This document shows, one piece after another, positions 20,600 through 30,126 of a stretch of 64,000 bases of DNA (its first letter is position 1; the number at the start of each line of letters is the position of its first letter). The DNA lies in the NCBI RefSeq assembly GCF_012844225.1, contig NZ_JABAGQ010000001.1, positions 1 through 64,000 on the forward strand, read 5' to 3'. Made by a program: the position numbers and the translations under genes. The stretch comes from Rhodococcus sp. 105337 (GTDB taxonomy: Bacteria > Actinomycetota > Actinomycetes > Mycobacteriales > Mycobacteriaceae). The notes beneath the pieces were generated by a model that was given only the letters and a program-made list of their open reading frames with translations, ran no database searches and had not been told where the DNA came from.

Positions 20600-22018
20600 T
20601 CAGGACCGGATATCGGGCATCAGCGCCGCGGGATCGCGGGCGTCGACGACCCCTTTCCAGAGCCCGGCGCCGTAGGCGAGGTCGTCGAGGCGCTTGAAGA
20701 AGACGTACCGCACCGGGTCGAGGCCACCGCCCTCGCGGTGCGAATACCAGTCCCACATGCCTTCTGCCACAGCGAAAGCCACCACCGCGCGCCGCACTTT
20801 CGACGACAGCACCGCCGCAACGAATGTGAGCGGCCAGTAGTGCCGGCAGACGGCGGACGCGACCTGCCACATACCGCCCGCGAAGCTCTGACCGGTCAGC
20901 ACCGCTGCGATGCGCGTCGGCCGGTCGAGTTCGGCGAACATGCGGCGCAACCGCACGAGCGTGACGAATTGGGTCAGTACCGCGACGACGACGCCGAACC
21001 GGGTCATCGTGGCGACGGCCGAGCACGCGAGAAGGGTCCAGACGGACATCGCCATCGGGGGCACGGTGCCGGGATGTCTCGCTTCCAGCGGCGCCGCCCC
21101 GGTTCCGTAGAAGACCTTGCGGGAGAACCATTCCGGGAAACTCACACGATGATCGTGGGCAACCCGCGCAACCGGTTCGTACCGGAGTCGCCATCCCTCG
21201 CTCCGGAGGCGGCGGCACACGTCGACATCCTCCGCGACGTGCATCGACTCGTCGAAACCCCCGCACCCGGCAAGTGCCTCGCGGCGGACCACCATGGCGG
21301 CGCTGGGGACGTAGGACACCGGGCTACCTGCCACAACGGGGGCTTCCCGGCGGCCGAGGTCCAACGACGAGCGGGCGTGCTCGTAGCGTGCCAGCGCTCC
21401 GTTGTCGGGATCGAGAGCCACGATGCGGGGCGCGACGAGCGCCACGGCCGGATCGCTGAAATGGCCGAGCGACGCCTCGAGCCACCCGATGCGCGGAACG
21501 ACATCGGAGTCGAGGAATGCCACGAATTCTGTTTGTGCTTCCCGCAATCCGATGTTTCGTGCTGCGGAGGGTCCGCGCGATGCCTCGAATCGGACCACGC
21601 GGACCCGCGGGTTGTCCGGCCAGTCGATCGGCATGTCGGAGCCGTCGTCGACCACGATGACCTCGAGGCCGGGAAGCGCTTGCAGCAACCGCCGCACTCC
21701 CGCCGCATTGTTCCGGACGGGAACGACCACCGTGACGTCCGCGGTGGAGGGCAGTCGCGTGGGACGCGGATTACCGACACCGGAGTCGAGCAGCCGCCGG
21801 GCGACCACCGCGGTTCGGGAGTCGACGACCTCGAGGTGATCGCCGTCGATCATCGCCGCGGCGGCGGGCGCCAGTTTGAGCATCCGGGTGGGCGAGCCTC
21901 CGATGAGTACGCGCCCGCCGGCGAACCGCCGGACCCGCGGATCGATGCGCACCCCGAATCCGTCGGGTAGCCGTCCACCGGGAGTCTGCGCCAGTTCGGG
22001 TGTTGTCGCCTGACTCAC
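20600..22018 (-). CDS. mftF: Mycofactocin glycosyltransferase MftF
   Basis: A 472-residue family-2 glycosyltransferase that attaches beta-1,4-glucose chains to the premycofactocin core. The nucleotide-sugar motifs VIVVDDGSD (near residue 125) and [10 protein letters not shown] (near 170), and the acceptor-region motif [20 protein letters not shown] (near 260) are present. Two hydrophobic segments at about 310-345 suggest membrane association. The start is GTG 22018, overlapping the mftE stop codon in the sequence GTGA, with GGAGGGGG upstream. Tight coupling to mftE and mftG supports the assignment. Confidence 0.93.
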   Translation of the reverse strand: MSQATTPELAQTPGGRLPDGFGVRIDPRVRRFAGGRVLIGGSPTRMLKLAPAAAAMIDGDHLEVVDSRTAVVARRLLDSGVGNPRPTRLPSTADVTVVVPVRNNAAGVRRLLQALPGLEVIVVDDGSDMPIDWPDNPRVRVVRFEASRGPSAARNIGLREAQTEFVAFLDSDVVPRIGWLEASLGHFSDPAVALVAPRIVALDPDNGALARYEHARSSLDLGRREAPVVAGSPVSYVPSAAMVVRREALAGCGGFDESMHVAEDVDVCRRLRSEGWRLRYEPVARVAHDHRVSFPEWFSRKVFYGTGAAPLEARHPGTVPPMAMSVWTLLACSAVATMTRFGVVVAVLTQFVTLVRLRRMFAELDRPTRIAAVLTGQSFAGGMWQVASAVCRHYWPLTFVAAVLSSKVRRAVVAFAVAEGMWDWYSHREGGGLDPVRYVFFKRLDDLAYGAGLWKGVVDARDPAALMPDIRS

Positions 22019-22734
22019 CGAAGTCCCCCCTCCGTGCCCGGTTCCCACCGAGCGACCTGCGATGCTGCACGTTCCGTCAGGTGTGCGAACAAGCGGGCCC
22101 CCTGCGCTGCAGTTGCGGTGGTGGGATCGCCGAGAACCCCGTTCGCCGACACCGAAACCATACCGGCTTCACGCAGTTGTGGCATCAAAGTGGAGATCGG
22201 ATCTGTGTTCCCGGCAACCGCGCTCGCCATCTCCACCGCGTTCGGGAACAGGTGCAACATCAGACTCGTTTCAGTCACCCCCGCGTGGGCGTCGGCGCCC
22301 GGCACCGCGCACGGGAGCCAGGCCACGTCGCGCCCCTCGTAGCGCAGCAGCGACACGGCTTCGGCCAGGGCATATGCGTTTCCGCCGTGCCCGTTGACGA
22401 ACAGCACCCGGGAAGCCCAGCGGCAGATAGAGCGCCCGTACTCCACGAACACGGTGCGCAGCGCCTCTGCTCCGATGGACACTGTTCCCGGAAAGTCCTC
22501 GTGCTCGCCGCTCGCGCCGTACGCGAGCGGCGGAGCCACGAGGACGTCGGGAAGTGCCTCGGCAACGGCCGTGGCGATCCGGGTATCGGTATCGAGGGGC
22601 AGATGCGGGCCGTGTTGTTCGAGCGATCCCACCGGTACCGCGACGGTCCACCGCTCCGGTTCGACGTGGGTCCAATAGGCGCCGGCAAGATCCCGTATCA
22701 CCGGTCCGATGCTAGTGCGTCGGACAGCCCGCAC
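22015..22734 (-). CDS. mftE: Mycofactocin creatininase-family peptidase MftE
   Basis: A creatininase-family metallopeptidase that releases the C-terminal Val-Tyr-derived dipeptide unit from the modified MftA precursor. The metal-binding motifs [13 protein letters not shown] (near residue 40) and [12 protein letters not shown] (near 112), and the later [10 protein letters not shown] are intact. The length is 239 residues from GTG 22734; GTG 22701 would give 228 and neither has a strong ribosome site. It follows the hydrolase gene by 15 bases and overlaps mftF by 4 bases. Confidence 0.92.
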   Translation of the reverse strand: MRAVRRTSIGPVIRDLAGAYWTHVEPERWTVAVPVGSLEQHGPHLPLDTDTRIATAVAEALPDVLVAPPLAYGASGEHEDFPGTVSIGAEALRTVFVEYGRSICRWASRVLFVNGHGGNAYALAEAVSLLRYEGRDVAWLPCAVPGADAHAGVTETSLMLHLFPNAVEMASAVAGNTDPISTLMPQLREAGMVSVSANGVLGDPTTATAAQGARLFAHLTERAASQVARWEPGTEGGLR

Positions 22735-22749
22735 CGCGAGCGCGTGGTG

Positions 22750-24795
22750 TCACACCAGCAAGCGAGGTATTTCCCGATTCCAGTTCTCGGAGTAGACGCG
22801 CCGCTTGCCGTGGATCTCGTCGGACTCGTACGCATCCAACTGTGCTGTGATCACGAACTCGTCCGGTGTCGATGTCAGCACCGTCCGGGTCCGCACCTCC
22901 GTCTGCCAGTCCCCTCGACCGAGATAGCGCACGGTCTGGGTCTCGCCGCGCGCCGACTCCACGTCGTTCCCCTGGAAGCTGAACCACTCGGTCGTTGCGC
23001 TCCGCATCGTGGTGCCGGTGTCTTCGACGAAGAGTTCTCCCTGGTCGTCCTTGATCTCGAGTGTGGTCACGCCGGTTTCGAGATCGCGCGAAGTCCGCCA
23101 GTGGTGTTCGCCCGGCTCGACCCGTGTGACGGCGGAGGATTCCGCACCTTCGGGCTCACCGAATGCGGGTAGCGCCGAGTCCTCGGCGTCGCGTCGCGGA
23201 CGCACGGGCAGGCTCAGACGACTTTCGCCGGTGGTCACCGTGAGGGTCGCGAGTTCGGGCGCCGGCCACACCAGCGGAAAGTACGAGGTGGACAACGACA
23301 AGCGGATGCGATGGCCTGCCGGGAACTCCTGCGCCATCCCGTTGAGCTTGACGCGCACGCGATACTTTCGCCCCGGTTCGAGCGGCTGCGGGTCCGCGCT
23401 GCCGTCACGATGCGTGAGGTTCAGCAGACCGTAGGTCACTCGCGTCGCCTGGCCGTCCGGAGCGACATCGCTGAGCCTGGCCGCGACCATCGCCACCGGC
23501 TTGTCGGCACTGATCTCGAGATCGAGCTTCGGCAGGCCGACCACGTCGAGCGGTTCGTCGAGGGCTTCGGTTTCGAAAACGAGTGCGCCGCCGTCCTCTT
23601 CCCGCTGATCGGAGGGCAGGTCGGGAGTGGCCGCGTACGAGGCCCACTTGCCACCCGCCATCCCCAGGCTCAGCGGTGAACACACCGCCAGGTCCCGGCG
23701 CTCCACGGCGTCCGGATCGGCGTCCTGGTCCAGTCCGAAGCGCGTGAGCGAGTACTCGCGGCTCTCGATGCCCGGCGCGGGCCACGACGGCTCGGAGATC
23801 CATGTACCCGGCCGCTCGGGGTAGCGCGGGTGCGGCGGGACGCTGCCCTGCTTCCACATGCGGAGCATGGGTTCGTCCATGATGCCGTTGTCGATCCCCT
23901 TGAGCCAGTAGTCCCACCACCGGACGACCTCCTGCAGGAACCCGATCTCCGGACCGGGCACTCCCTGGTGCGGGTACTTGTGACCCCACGGTCCGATGAG
24001 TCCCTTACGAGGGACGTCGAGGTTCTCCATCAGCCGGAAGATCGCGTTGGTGTAACCGTCGGCCCAGCCGCCCACCGCGAACACGGGACATTGCACGTCC
24101 GCGTAGTTCTCGTTGACGGAGGCACGCTTCCAGTAGTCGTCCCGATGTTGATGCTCGAGCCACTTCTCGACCCACAGTCCGCTGCCCTGCAATCGTTCGT
24201 GCCACATCTCGCGCCACCGGTCGCCGACGATCGCCGGGTCCGGCGCCATGCTGTTGAAGGCGAACATCACGGTGGCTTCGGACAGGTTGTCCGACAGCAG
24301 GCATCCACCCATGTAGTGCATGTTGTCGACGTACAGATCGTCGGTGGCGGACGCGCTGATGATCGCTTTGAGTGCCGGTGGCCGCTTCGCGGCAACATGG
24401 AGGCTGTTGAAGCCTCCCCACGAGATACCCATCATGCCGACGTTGCCGTCGCACCAGGGTTGCTGCGCAGCCCACTCGATCACGGCGCACGCATCGTCCT
24501 GCTCGGTAGGGAGGTACTCGTCCTCGAGTACCCCGTCGGAGTTGCCGCTGCCGCGCAGGTCCACCCGGATACAGGCGTATCCGTGGCCGGCGATGTACGG
24601 GTGGTTGAGCTCGTCTCGCGCTCGGGTGGTATCCCGGTGCCGATACGGAATATATTCCAGCACAGCGGGAACCGGGTTGCTCTCGGCTCCGTCCGGAAGC
24701 CAGATGCGAGCCGACAGCCGACAGCCGTCGGGCATCGTGATGAAGGTGTTCTCGATGACGCGAACACTGTGGGGAAAGGATGTCACTGTCTGCAC
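22750..24795 (-). CDS. CocE/NonD-family alpha/beta hydrolase inside the mycofactocin locus
   Basis: A 681-residue serine hydrolase of the CocE/NonD (X-Pro dipeptidyl-peptidase S15) family. The nucleophile is in GISWGGF near residue 127, the acid probably in GGWADGY near 250, and the His in GPWGHKYPHQ near 275; the C-terminal third is the jelly-roll X-Pro dipeptidase domain. Such enzymes cleave acyl esters, amides or dipeptides. I chose GTG 24795 because AGGAAGG lies 5 bases upstream; the open frame continues upstream without coding character. It sits between an ATP-grasp gene (47-base gap) and mftE (15-base gap), which suggests one transcript and a possible role in cofactor processing. The substrate is unknown. 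Confidence 0.9.
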   Translation of the reverse strand: MQTVTSFPHSVRVIENTFITMPDGCRLSARIWLPDGAESNPVPAVLEYIPYRHRDTTRARDELNHPYIAGHGYACIRVDLRGSGNSDGVLEDEYLPTEQDDACAVIEWAAQQPWCDGNVGMMGISWGGFNSLHVAAKRPPALKAIISASATDDLYVDNMHYMGGCLLSDNLSEATVMFAFNSMAPDPAIVGDRWREMWHERLQGSGLWVEKWLEHQHRDDYWKRASVNENYADVQCPVFAVGGWADGYTNAIFRLMENLDVPRKGLIGPWGHKYPHQGVPGPEIGFLQEVVRWWDYWLKGIDNGIMDEPMLRMWKQGSVPPHPRYPERPGTWISEPSWPAPGIESREYSLTRFGLDQDADPDAVERRDLAVCSPLSLGMAGGKWASYAATPDLPSDQREEDGGALVFETEALDEPLDVVGLPKLDLEISADKPVAMVAARLSDVAPDGQATRVTYGLLNLTHRDGSADPQPLEPGRKYRVRVKLNGMAQEFPAGHRIRLSLSTSYFPLVWPAPELATLTVTTGESRLSLPVRPRRDAEDSALPAFGEPEGAESSAVTRVEPGEHHWRTSRDLETGVTTLEIKDDQGELFVEDTGTTMRSATTEWFSFQGNDVESARGETQTVRYLGRGDWQTEVRTRTVLTSTPDEFVITAQLDAYESDEIHGKRRVYSENWNREIPRLLV

Positions 24796-24842
24796 GAGTA
24801 CCTTCCTGTCGATCGGTTGAACAAGTCGCAGGCAGGAAGGCC

Positions 24843-26168
24843 CTAGTCGGAGATTTCGTCGATCCCGAACGGCAGCAACTCGGTCGCACGATCGAAGTAC
24901 TTCTCGAGCCCGCCCACGTCGTCGGCACCGATGTACAGGGTCGCGAGGACCGTCCGGTAGCCGTCCTGGTTGGGCAGTTCGGAGAGCCGGTCGCCTACCC
25001 GAACCTTGATGTCCACCACCGTATCCGGGATCTCCTCGCAGACTCGGGCGAGATCGTCGGCGCTGGGGACGCTGCGCACGATACCGTCGGAGTAGTAACC
25101 GACGTGGCACTGAGCCGCGTGGCGGAACTTGCCCTTGCGCGGTTCGATGCGCGGTTCCACGCCGAGCGCGATATCGATCGCCACCTCGTGGTTCGACGTT
25201 CCGTCGACCTTGACGAAAAGGTCACTGTGCGACTGCGAGATGCGGGTGTTGACCTCGATGAGCGACAGCTTTCCCGTCTTCTCGTCCCACATGAACTCCG
25301 TGTTGAAGCAACCGTTGTCGAAACCGACGTGACGCAGGTACCGCTCCGTCAGATCGATCATGCTTTGCTGCACATCCTCGGGGACCGACTGTGCCGGGTA
25401 GTCGAGCCTGTCGAAGCTGTGCCCTGCCGCATCCTTACGCATGTCGAAGAAGCCGTGAATGCGGTACTCGCCGTTGAACATCGTGCCTTCGGGCGCGACC
25501 TGGATACCCGTGATGATGTCTTCGGCGAGGCACATGTTGCCGCCGACTCCTTCGAGTTCGGGCGGCAGTTCCACCAGGGACAGCACTTCGTCGAACGCGT
25601 CCCCGACCCGGCCGATCTCGGCACGGATCTGCTCGAGTGCAGCGGCGAACTCCTCGGCGCTGTTGATCTCGAATCCGAGTTGCGACGAGTGGGACTTGAT
25701 CGGCTTGACCCAGAACGGGAAGGAAAGGTCGATCGAATCGAGCGCGTTGTCGTCGAAAGGATCGAAAACCGCGAAGCCCGGGACACATTCGGGAATGCTC
25801 TTCCGCTGCTCGATTCGGCTCCACGCCTTGTGCTCGCACTGGAGAATACTGCGGAGTGTCGGCGCGGGCAGGCCCCGTTCGGCGGCGAGAATCGGAGCGA
25901 GCACGCTCGTCGGGAAATCCCAGTGCGCGACGATCCCGTCCACGCTGCCGTCGAACTCGTCGAGTTCGCGGCGTGCCCGGTCGAGCAGGTCTCGGAACAC
26001 ATAGGTCTCGGGCTCGACCAGTGACTCGTAATCCAGAAGGCCGTGGAACCGGAGTTCGTCGGCGTTCGAAAGAGTGTCGAGCTTGTCACGCTGCTGATCG
26101 GTCAGGGCCGGGATGAATATGTTCTTGTGCATCACCAGTGGGTGCCCATGCAACGATTCGATAAACAT
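24843..26168 (-). CDS. ATP-grasp enzyme inside the mycofactocin locus
   Basis: A cytosolic ATP-grasp protein of about 441 residues, probably a carboxylate-amine or carboxylate-thiol ligase. Landmarks are PFWVKPIKSHSSQLGFEI near residue 153 (ATP-binding Lys), a central grasp region with EYRIHGFFDMRKD near 245, and the metal-binding FNTEFMWDEKTGKLSLIEVNTR near 305-325 with its paired acidic and Asn residues. The family is related to carbamoyl-phosphate-synthase-like ligases, but no substrate can be read. ATG 26168 has GGGAG directly adjacent, so a later start (ATG 26132) is possible. It heads the leftward unit containing the hydrolase and mftE-F-G. Confidence 0.88.
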   Translation of the reverse strand: MFIESLHGHPLVMHKNIFIPALTDQQRDKLDTLSNADELRFHGLLDYESLVEPETYVFRDLLDRARRELDEFDGSVDGIVAHWDFPTSVLAPILAAERGLPAPTLRSILQCEHKAWSRIEQRKSIPECVPGFAVFDPFDDNALDSIDLSFPFWVKPIKSHSSQLGFEINSAEEFAAALEQIRAEIGRVGDAFDEVLSLVELPPELEGVGGNMCLAEDIITGIQVAPEGTMFNGEYRIHGFFDMRKDAAGHSFDRLDYPAQSVPEDVQQSMIDLTERYLRHVGFDNGCFNTEFMWDEKTGKLSLIEVNTRISQSHSDLFVKVDGTSNHEVAIDIALGVEPRIEPRKGKFRHAAQCHVGYYSDGIVRSVPSADDLARVCEEIPDTVVDIKVRVGDRLSELPNQDGYRTVLATLYIGADDVGGLEKYFDRATELLPFGIDEISD

Positions 26169-26309
26169 CTCCCGCAAATGCCCAGCAATACCGCCGAGTG
26201 TGTTTATCCGGTTGTCCGCCGGGCGAGTCCCGTCGGAGGATCGTGGGCCCGAGGGACAGGCGGGAGGATCGGCGCCGGTCGCGCCACGGCCGGCACGTAC
26301 TCTCGTCTG

Positions 26310-27293
26310 GTGCAGATCGAACCTCGTCCCTTGGACGACCCGGACGTGCAGGCCCTCATCGACGAGGTTCAACTCGAGTACGTGCGTCGCTACGGCGGGC
26401 CCGACCACACCGAACTTCATCCGGAACAGTTCGCACCCCCACGCGGGCTGTTCCTGCTCGCACATTCCGGAACTGCGCCGCTGGGCATCGGGGGCTGGCG
26501 CGCGTACGACGCGGGGCATCCCGGTCTGCGCGACGGCGACGCGGAGATCAAGAGGATGTACGTGCGTGCGGATTCGCGGCGACGCGGAATCGCGCGGCGC
26601 CTGCTCGACGCGCTGGAGCGAACCGCAGCGGACGCGGGACGTCGCCGGATGGTGCTCGAAACCGGCACTGCGCAACCGGAAGCCATCGCGATGTACACCG
26701 CAGCCGGGTACGCCCCGATGCACGAGCGGTTCGGCGTCTGGGCCGACTCGGAGTCTTCGCTGTACTTCGCCAAGGGATTGCCTCGCATCCGGCTCGCGGC
26801 GGAGGCAGAACTACCGTTGCTCCAGGACATCGAACGGGCGGCGGGCGAACAGTTCGCCGAACTGGGCATGACCTTCGTCGCGGACGACGCCCCGCCGACG
26901 GTCGCGGAATTGCACCGTTATCTCGCCGCGGGCCGGAACTGGGTGGCGTTCGACGAAGGCGGTGCGCCGGTGGCGTACCTGATCGCCGAACCGGTCGACG
27001 ACGCGCTCCACATCGAGCAGGTCTCGGTGCATCCCGGTCACGCTCGGCGCGGCGTCGGTCGCGACCTGCTCGCCCACGCCGCCGGGTGGGCTCGCGATCA
27101 CGGGTACAACGCCGTGACGCTCACGACCTACCGCGACGTTCCCTGGAACGCGCCCTATTACGAACGCCTCGGCTTCCGCATTCTCGGCGACGGAGAACTC
27201 ACCCCGGGGCTGCGCCGGATTCGCGCACACGAAACGGAGCTGGGACTCGACTACCGTCCACGCGTTGCGATGCGACGCGAACTCGGTTCGTAG
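26310..27293 (+). CDS. Double-domain GNAT acetyltransferase
   Basis: A 327-residue protein with two GNAT N-acyltransferase domains in tandem. The first (about residues 1-155) has the acetyl-CoA motif MYVRADSRRRGIARRLLDAL and the second (about 160-320) has VSVHPGHARRGVGRDLLAHA. Tandem GNATs include mycothiol synthase, but this is longer in the first half and lies in a different context. The start is GTG 26310; no ribosome site is visible, so it may be leaderless. It is divergent from the ATP-grasp gene and ends 23 bases from the end of an OYE-like gene, so it lies alone on the plus strand within the mycofactocin island. Confidence 0.88.
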   Translation: MQIEPRPLDDPDVQALIDEVQLEYVRRYGGPDHTELHPEQFAPPRGLFLLAHSGTAPLGIGGWRAYDAGHPGLRDGDAEIKRMYVRADSRRRGIARRLLDALERTAADAGRRRMVLETGTAQPEAIAMYTAAGYAPMHERFGVWADSESSLYFAKGLPRIRLAAEAELPLLQDIERAAGEQFAELGMTFVADDAPPTVAELHRYLAAGRNWVAFDEGGAPVAYLIAEPVDDALHIEQVSVHPGHARRGVGRDLLAHAAGWARDHGYNAVTLTTYRDVPWNAPYYERLGFRILGDGELTPGLRRIRAHETELGLDYRPRVAMRRELGS

Positions 27294-27316
27294 GCACCGC
27301 ACACTCGGACGCGGTG

Positions 27317-29278
27317 TCACACCGCGATCGCTGCGGCATCCCCCTCGAGGATCGCGTTGTGCGCACGGCGCGGGGTCACCGCGTCGCCGACGCGGAACAC
27401 AGGAATGCTGCTGTCGCACAGTTGTTTCCAGAGTTCGTCCACGGGTTCCTGATGGGCGACGACCACCACGGCGTCGGCCACGAAGGGCCGGGCCGTGCCG
27501 GTCCGGTGATCGACGAGCGACACGACCGTCGCGTCGTCGGCGTCCACGACTCCCGTGACCATCACGTCGGTGATCTGCATGATCCCCGCAGCATGGGCGC
27601 GACGCGTCCATCCGTCCATATCGAGGGTGAGGCCGAGATCCTGTCCGACGATCATGCCGCCGGTGCACACCGTCACGGTGCAGCCACGTCCGGCGAGAAG
27701 TTCGGCCACCGACGTCGCCTGATGAAAACCCAGATCGTCGACCACGAGCACCCTCCCCTCCGGATCGCCGCGACCCTCGAGCACGTCGCGGACGTCCACG
27801 ACCTTCGCGGAGTCTCCGGCCCAGACCGGCCGCTGAGGCCGGGCACCTGTCGCCACGATCACGGCGTCGGGCCGGTAGGCGCGGACGAAGTCGGCATCGA
27901 CCTCGAATCCGGTCCTGATCTCGACACCGGCCCGAGCGCATTCCGCCTCGAGGCTCGTCACCATCCCTGCCAGTTCGCCGCGGTGCGGTGCGGTCGCCGC
28001 GGCGCGAATCTGCCCACCCGTCCACGGCTCTCGCTCACACAGCGTCACGGAGTGCCCGCGACGAGCGGACGTAGCGGCAGCCTGTAGTCCGGCCGGTCCA
28101 CCACCGACCACGAGCACCCGGCGGCCCGGCATCCGCGGCGCAGGCAGGGGCGTGGATTCGCGGCCCGCGCGCGGGTTCACCGTGCACCCGATCCACCGGC
28201 CCAGACCGACCCGCCCGATGCATTCCTGGTTGCAACCGATACACGGCCGCACCTCCGCGTCGCGTCCACCGAGAGTCTTCCCCGCGAAGTCGGGGTCGGC
28301 GATCTGTGCCCGCACCGCACCGACGAGGTCGCAGACCCCCTCTGCCAGCGCGGAGCGGACCTGGCCGGGTGTCGTGAACCGTCCGACGCCCACAACGGGT
28401 AGCGACACAACCGCGCGGAACGCAGCGGGCACGAACAAGGAGTATCCGTGCGGCGTGGACATCGGCGCTTCGACGAGATGGAGCGTTTCGGTGGCCACAC
28501 CGACCGACGTGCTGAGGTAGTCGACGGCATCCGTCGCATCCAGCATGCGCGCGACCTGCACCGCATCGTCGATGCCGATCCCGCCGGCGGTGCCGTCGTG
28601 GCCGCTCAGACGCACCCCCACGATGTACTCGTGCCCCAGCACGGACCTGACCGCGGCCACGACCTCGAGGAGCAACCGGGCACGACCGGTCGGATCGCCA
28701 CCGTAGCGGTCGGTGCGGCGGTTGGTCCCCGGTGCGAGGAAGGCGCGCAGGATCGACGCCTGCGAGCACTGGATCTCGACACCGTCGAATCCGCCGTCGG
28801 CACACCGCCGCGCGACCGCCGCGTAGCCGGCGATCAGTTCGGCGATCTCGTCGCCACCGATCGCCACGGGCACTTCCCGGAACAACGCGTCGGGTTCCGG
28901 TCCCGGTGCCCACAGCGGCCGGCCCGTGTACATGGAGCTTCCTTGTGCACCGTTGTGGTTGAGCTGAGCCAGGATTCGTGTGCCGTGCGCGTGCACTGCG
29001 TCGGTGAGGCGGCGGTACCCGGGTAGCACCGCGGGATCCCAGCCCCGTATCAGCTTCTCGTACGGCCGATCCGAGCGATGCACCGTGTGTTCCTCGGTGA
29101 CGATCATCGCTGCCCCGCCGCGTGCCCGCGCCGTGTAATACGCGATGTGCTGGTCGGTGATCTCCCCGTCCACCGCGAAGTTCGTCAGGTGGGCCGGGAA
29201 AATGATCCGGTTGCGCAACGTGGCCGGACCGATCCTGAGGCTGTCCGCGGGATCGGGACCGGCCGTGTTGCGCGGCAC
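27317..29278 (-). CDS. Mycofactocin-system FadH/OYE-family oxidoreductase (second copy)
   Basis: A 653-residue flavoenzyme of the 2,4-dienoyl-CoA reductase/old-yellow-enzyme type. It has an N-terminal FMN barrel (residues 1-350), an iron-sulphur cysteine cluster PCIGCNQECIGRVGLG with a following Cys (near 350-370) and a C-terminal FAD/NAD half starting VLVVGGGPAGLQAAATSARR near 395. This family is known from mycofactocin neighbourhoods, as pairs of OYE-like proteins. The start is GTG 29278, 3 bases after the SDR stop, so it is cotranscribed. The native substrate is unknown. Confidence 0.88.
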   Translation of the reverse strand: MPRNTAGPDPADSLRIGPATLRNRIIFPAHLTNFAVDGEITDQHIAYYTARARGGAAMIVTEEHTVHRSDRPYEKLIRGWDPAVLPGYRRLTDAVHAHGTRILAQLNHNGAQGSSMYTGRPLWAPGPEPDALFREVPVAIGGDEIAELIAGYAAVARRCADGGFDGVEIQCSQASILRAFLAPGTNRRTDRYGGDPTGRARLLLEVVAAVRSVLGHEYIVGVRLSGHDGTAGGIGIDDAVQVARMLDATDAVDYLSTSVGVATETLHLVEAPMSTPHGYSLFVPAAFRAVVSLPVVGVGRFTTPGQVRSALAEGVCDLVGAVRAQIADPDFAGKTLGGRDAEVRPCIGCNQECIGRVGLGRWIGCTVNPRAGRESTPLPAPRMPGRRVLVVGGGPAGLQAAATSARRGHSVTLCEREPWTGGQIRAAATAPHRGELAGMVTSLEAECARAGVEIRTGFEVDADFVRAYRPDAVIVATGARPQRPVWAGDSAKVVDVRDVLEGRGDPEGRVLVVDDLGFHQATSVAELLAGRGCTVTVCTGGMIVGQDLGLTLDMDGWTRRAHAAGIMQITDVMVTGVVDADDATVVSLVDHRTGTARPFVADAVVVVAHQEPVDELWKQLCDSSIPVFRVGDAVTPRRAHNAILEGDAAAIAV

Positions 29279-29281
29279 CGG

Positions 29282-30094
29282 CTAGACCTTGGAGTTGCCC
29301 TGGTCGAGGGCCATCTGGCTGCCCGTGATCGTCTTCGCACGATCGCTCGCGAGGAACAGCACCGCGTCGGACGTGTCGTCGGGATCGGCGATCGGCTTCT
29401 CGGTGAGGATGGGTGCGAAGTTGGGCAGCCAGGCCGGGAAGCGCTCGAACATCTTCAGCGATCCCTGATCGGTGCCCATCGGGGTCTTCACGCCGTAGGG
29501 GTGGATCGAATTGACGCGGATGTTGAACTCGCCCAGTTCTTTCGCAGCAGCCTGGGTGATGCCGACGAGACCGAACTTGGCAGCGCCGTAATGTGCCTGT
29601 CCGGGCATCGCCTTCAGTCCGGCGACGGAACTGACGACGATGATCGAACCGCCGTTCCCGGCTTCGATCATGGCGGGCGCCGCCGCCTTCAACGTCTTGA
29701 ACACGCCCGTGAGGTTGATGTCGACGAGTTCTTCGAACTGCTCGTCGGGCATTTCCCAGAATCGGTTCCAACTGCAGATGCCGGCGTTCGCGACAACGAC
29801 ATCGAGCCGTCCGAACTGCGCGACACCCTCGTCCACCGCAGCCCGCAGGGCGGCACTGTCGCGGACGTCGGCGATGCGAGCGACGATCTTGCCCCCGGCC
29901 TCCTCGACGAGTCGGACGGTCTCGCGGAAGTCGTCTTCGGTCGCCTGCTCGTAGGTGATGTACTCCGATACCGGCTTCGCGACGTCGATACCGATGATCG
30001 ACGCTCCCTCCCGGGCGAACCTCAGGGCGTGGTTACGTCCTTGGCCTCGCGCGATACCGGTGATGAAGACAACCTTGCCGTCGAACTCGCCCAT
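29282..30094 (-). CDS. Mycofactocin-coupled SDR oxidoreductase
   Basis: A 270-residue short-chain dehydrogenase with the Rossmann motif TGIARGQGRNHALRFAREGA near residue 13 and the catalytic YGAAK near 170. The segment GIDVAKPVSEYITYEQATED shows the insertion after the second beta strand that marks mycofactocin-coupled SDRs; known members hold their nicotinamide tightly and pass electrons to mycofactocin. ATG 30094 has GGAAGGA well placed. It lies between the two OYE-like genes in one unit, so the three are probably an oxidoreductase set that uses this cofactor. Confidence 0.92.
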   Translation of the reverse strand: MGEFDGKVVFITGIARGQGRNHALRFAREGASIIGIDVAKPVSEYITYEQATEDDFRETVRLVEEAGGKIVARIADVRDSAALRAAVDEGVAQFGRLDVVVANAGICSWNRFWEMPDEQFEELVDINLTGVFKTLKAAAPAMIEAGNGGSIIVVSSVAGLKAMPGQAHYGAAKFGLVGITQAAAKELGEFNIRVNSIHPYGVKTPMGTDQGSLKMFERFPAWLPNFAPILTEKPIADPDDTSDAVLFLASDRAKTITGSQMALDQGNSKV

Positions 30095-30126
30095 GGAGAT
30101 CCTTCCAGATCGGTCTATGCAACAGG

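Noticed and set aside
24796-25110. N-terminal extension of the CocE hydrolase frame
   Set aside because: These 105 codons overlap the ATP-grasp gene out of frame, are Arg-rich and are preceded by no ribosome site, while GTG 24795 has a good one.
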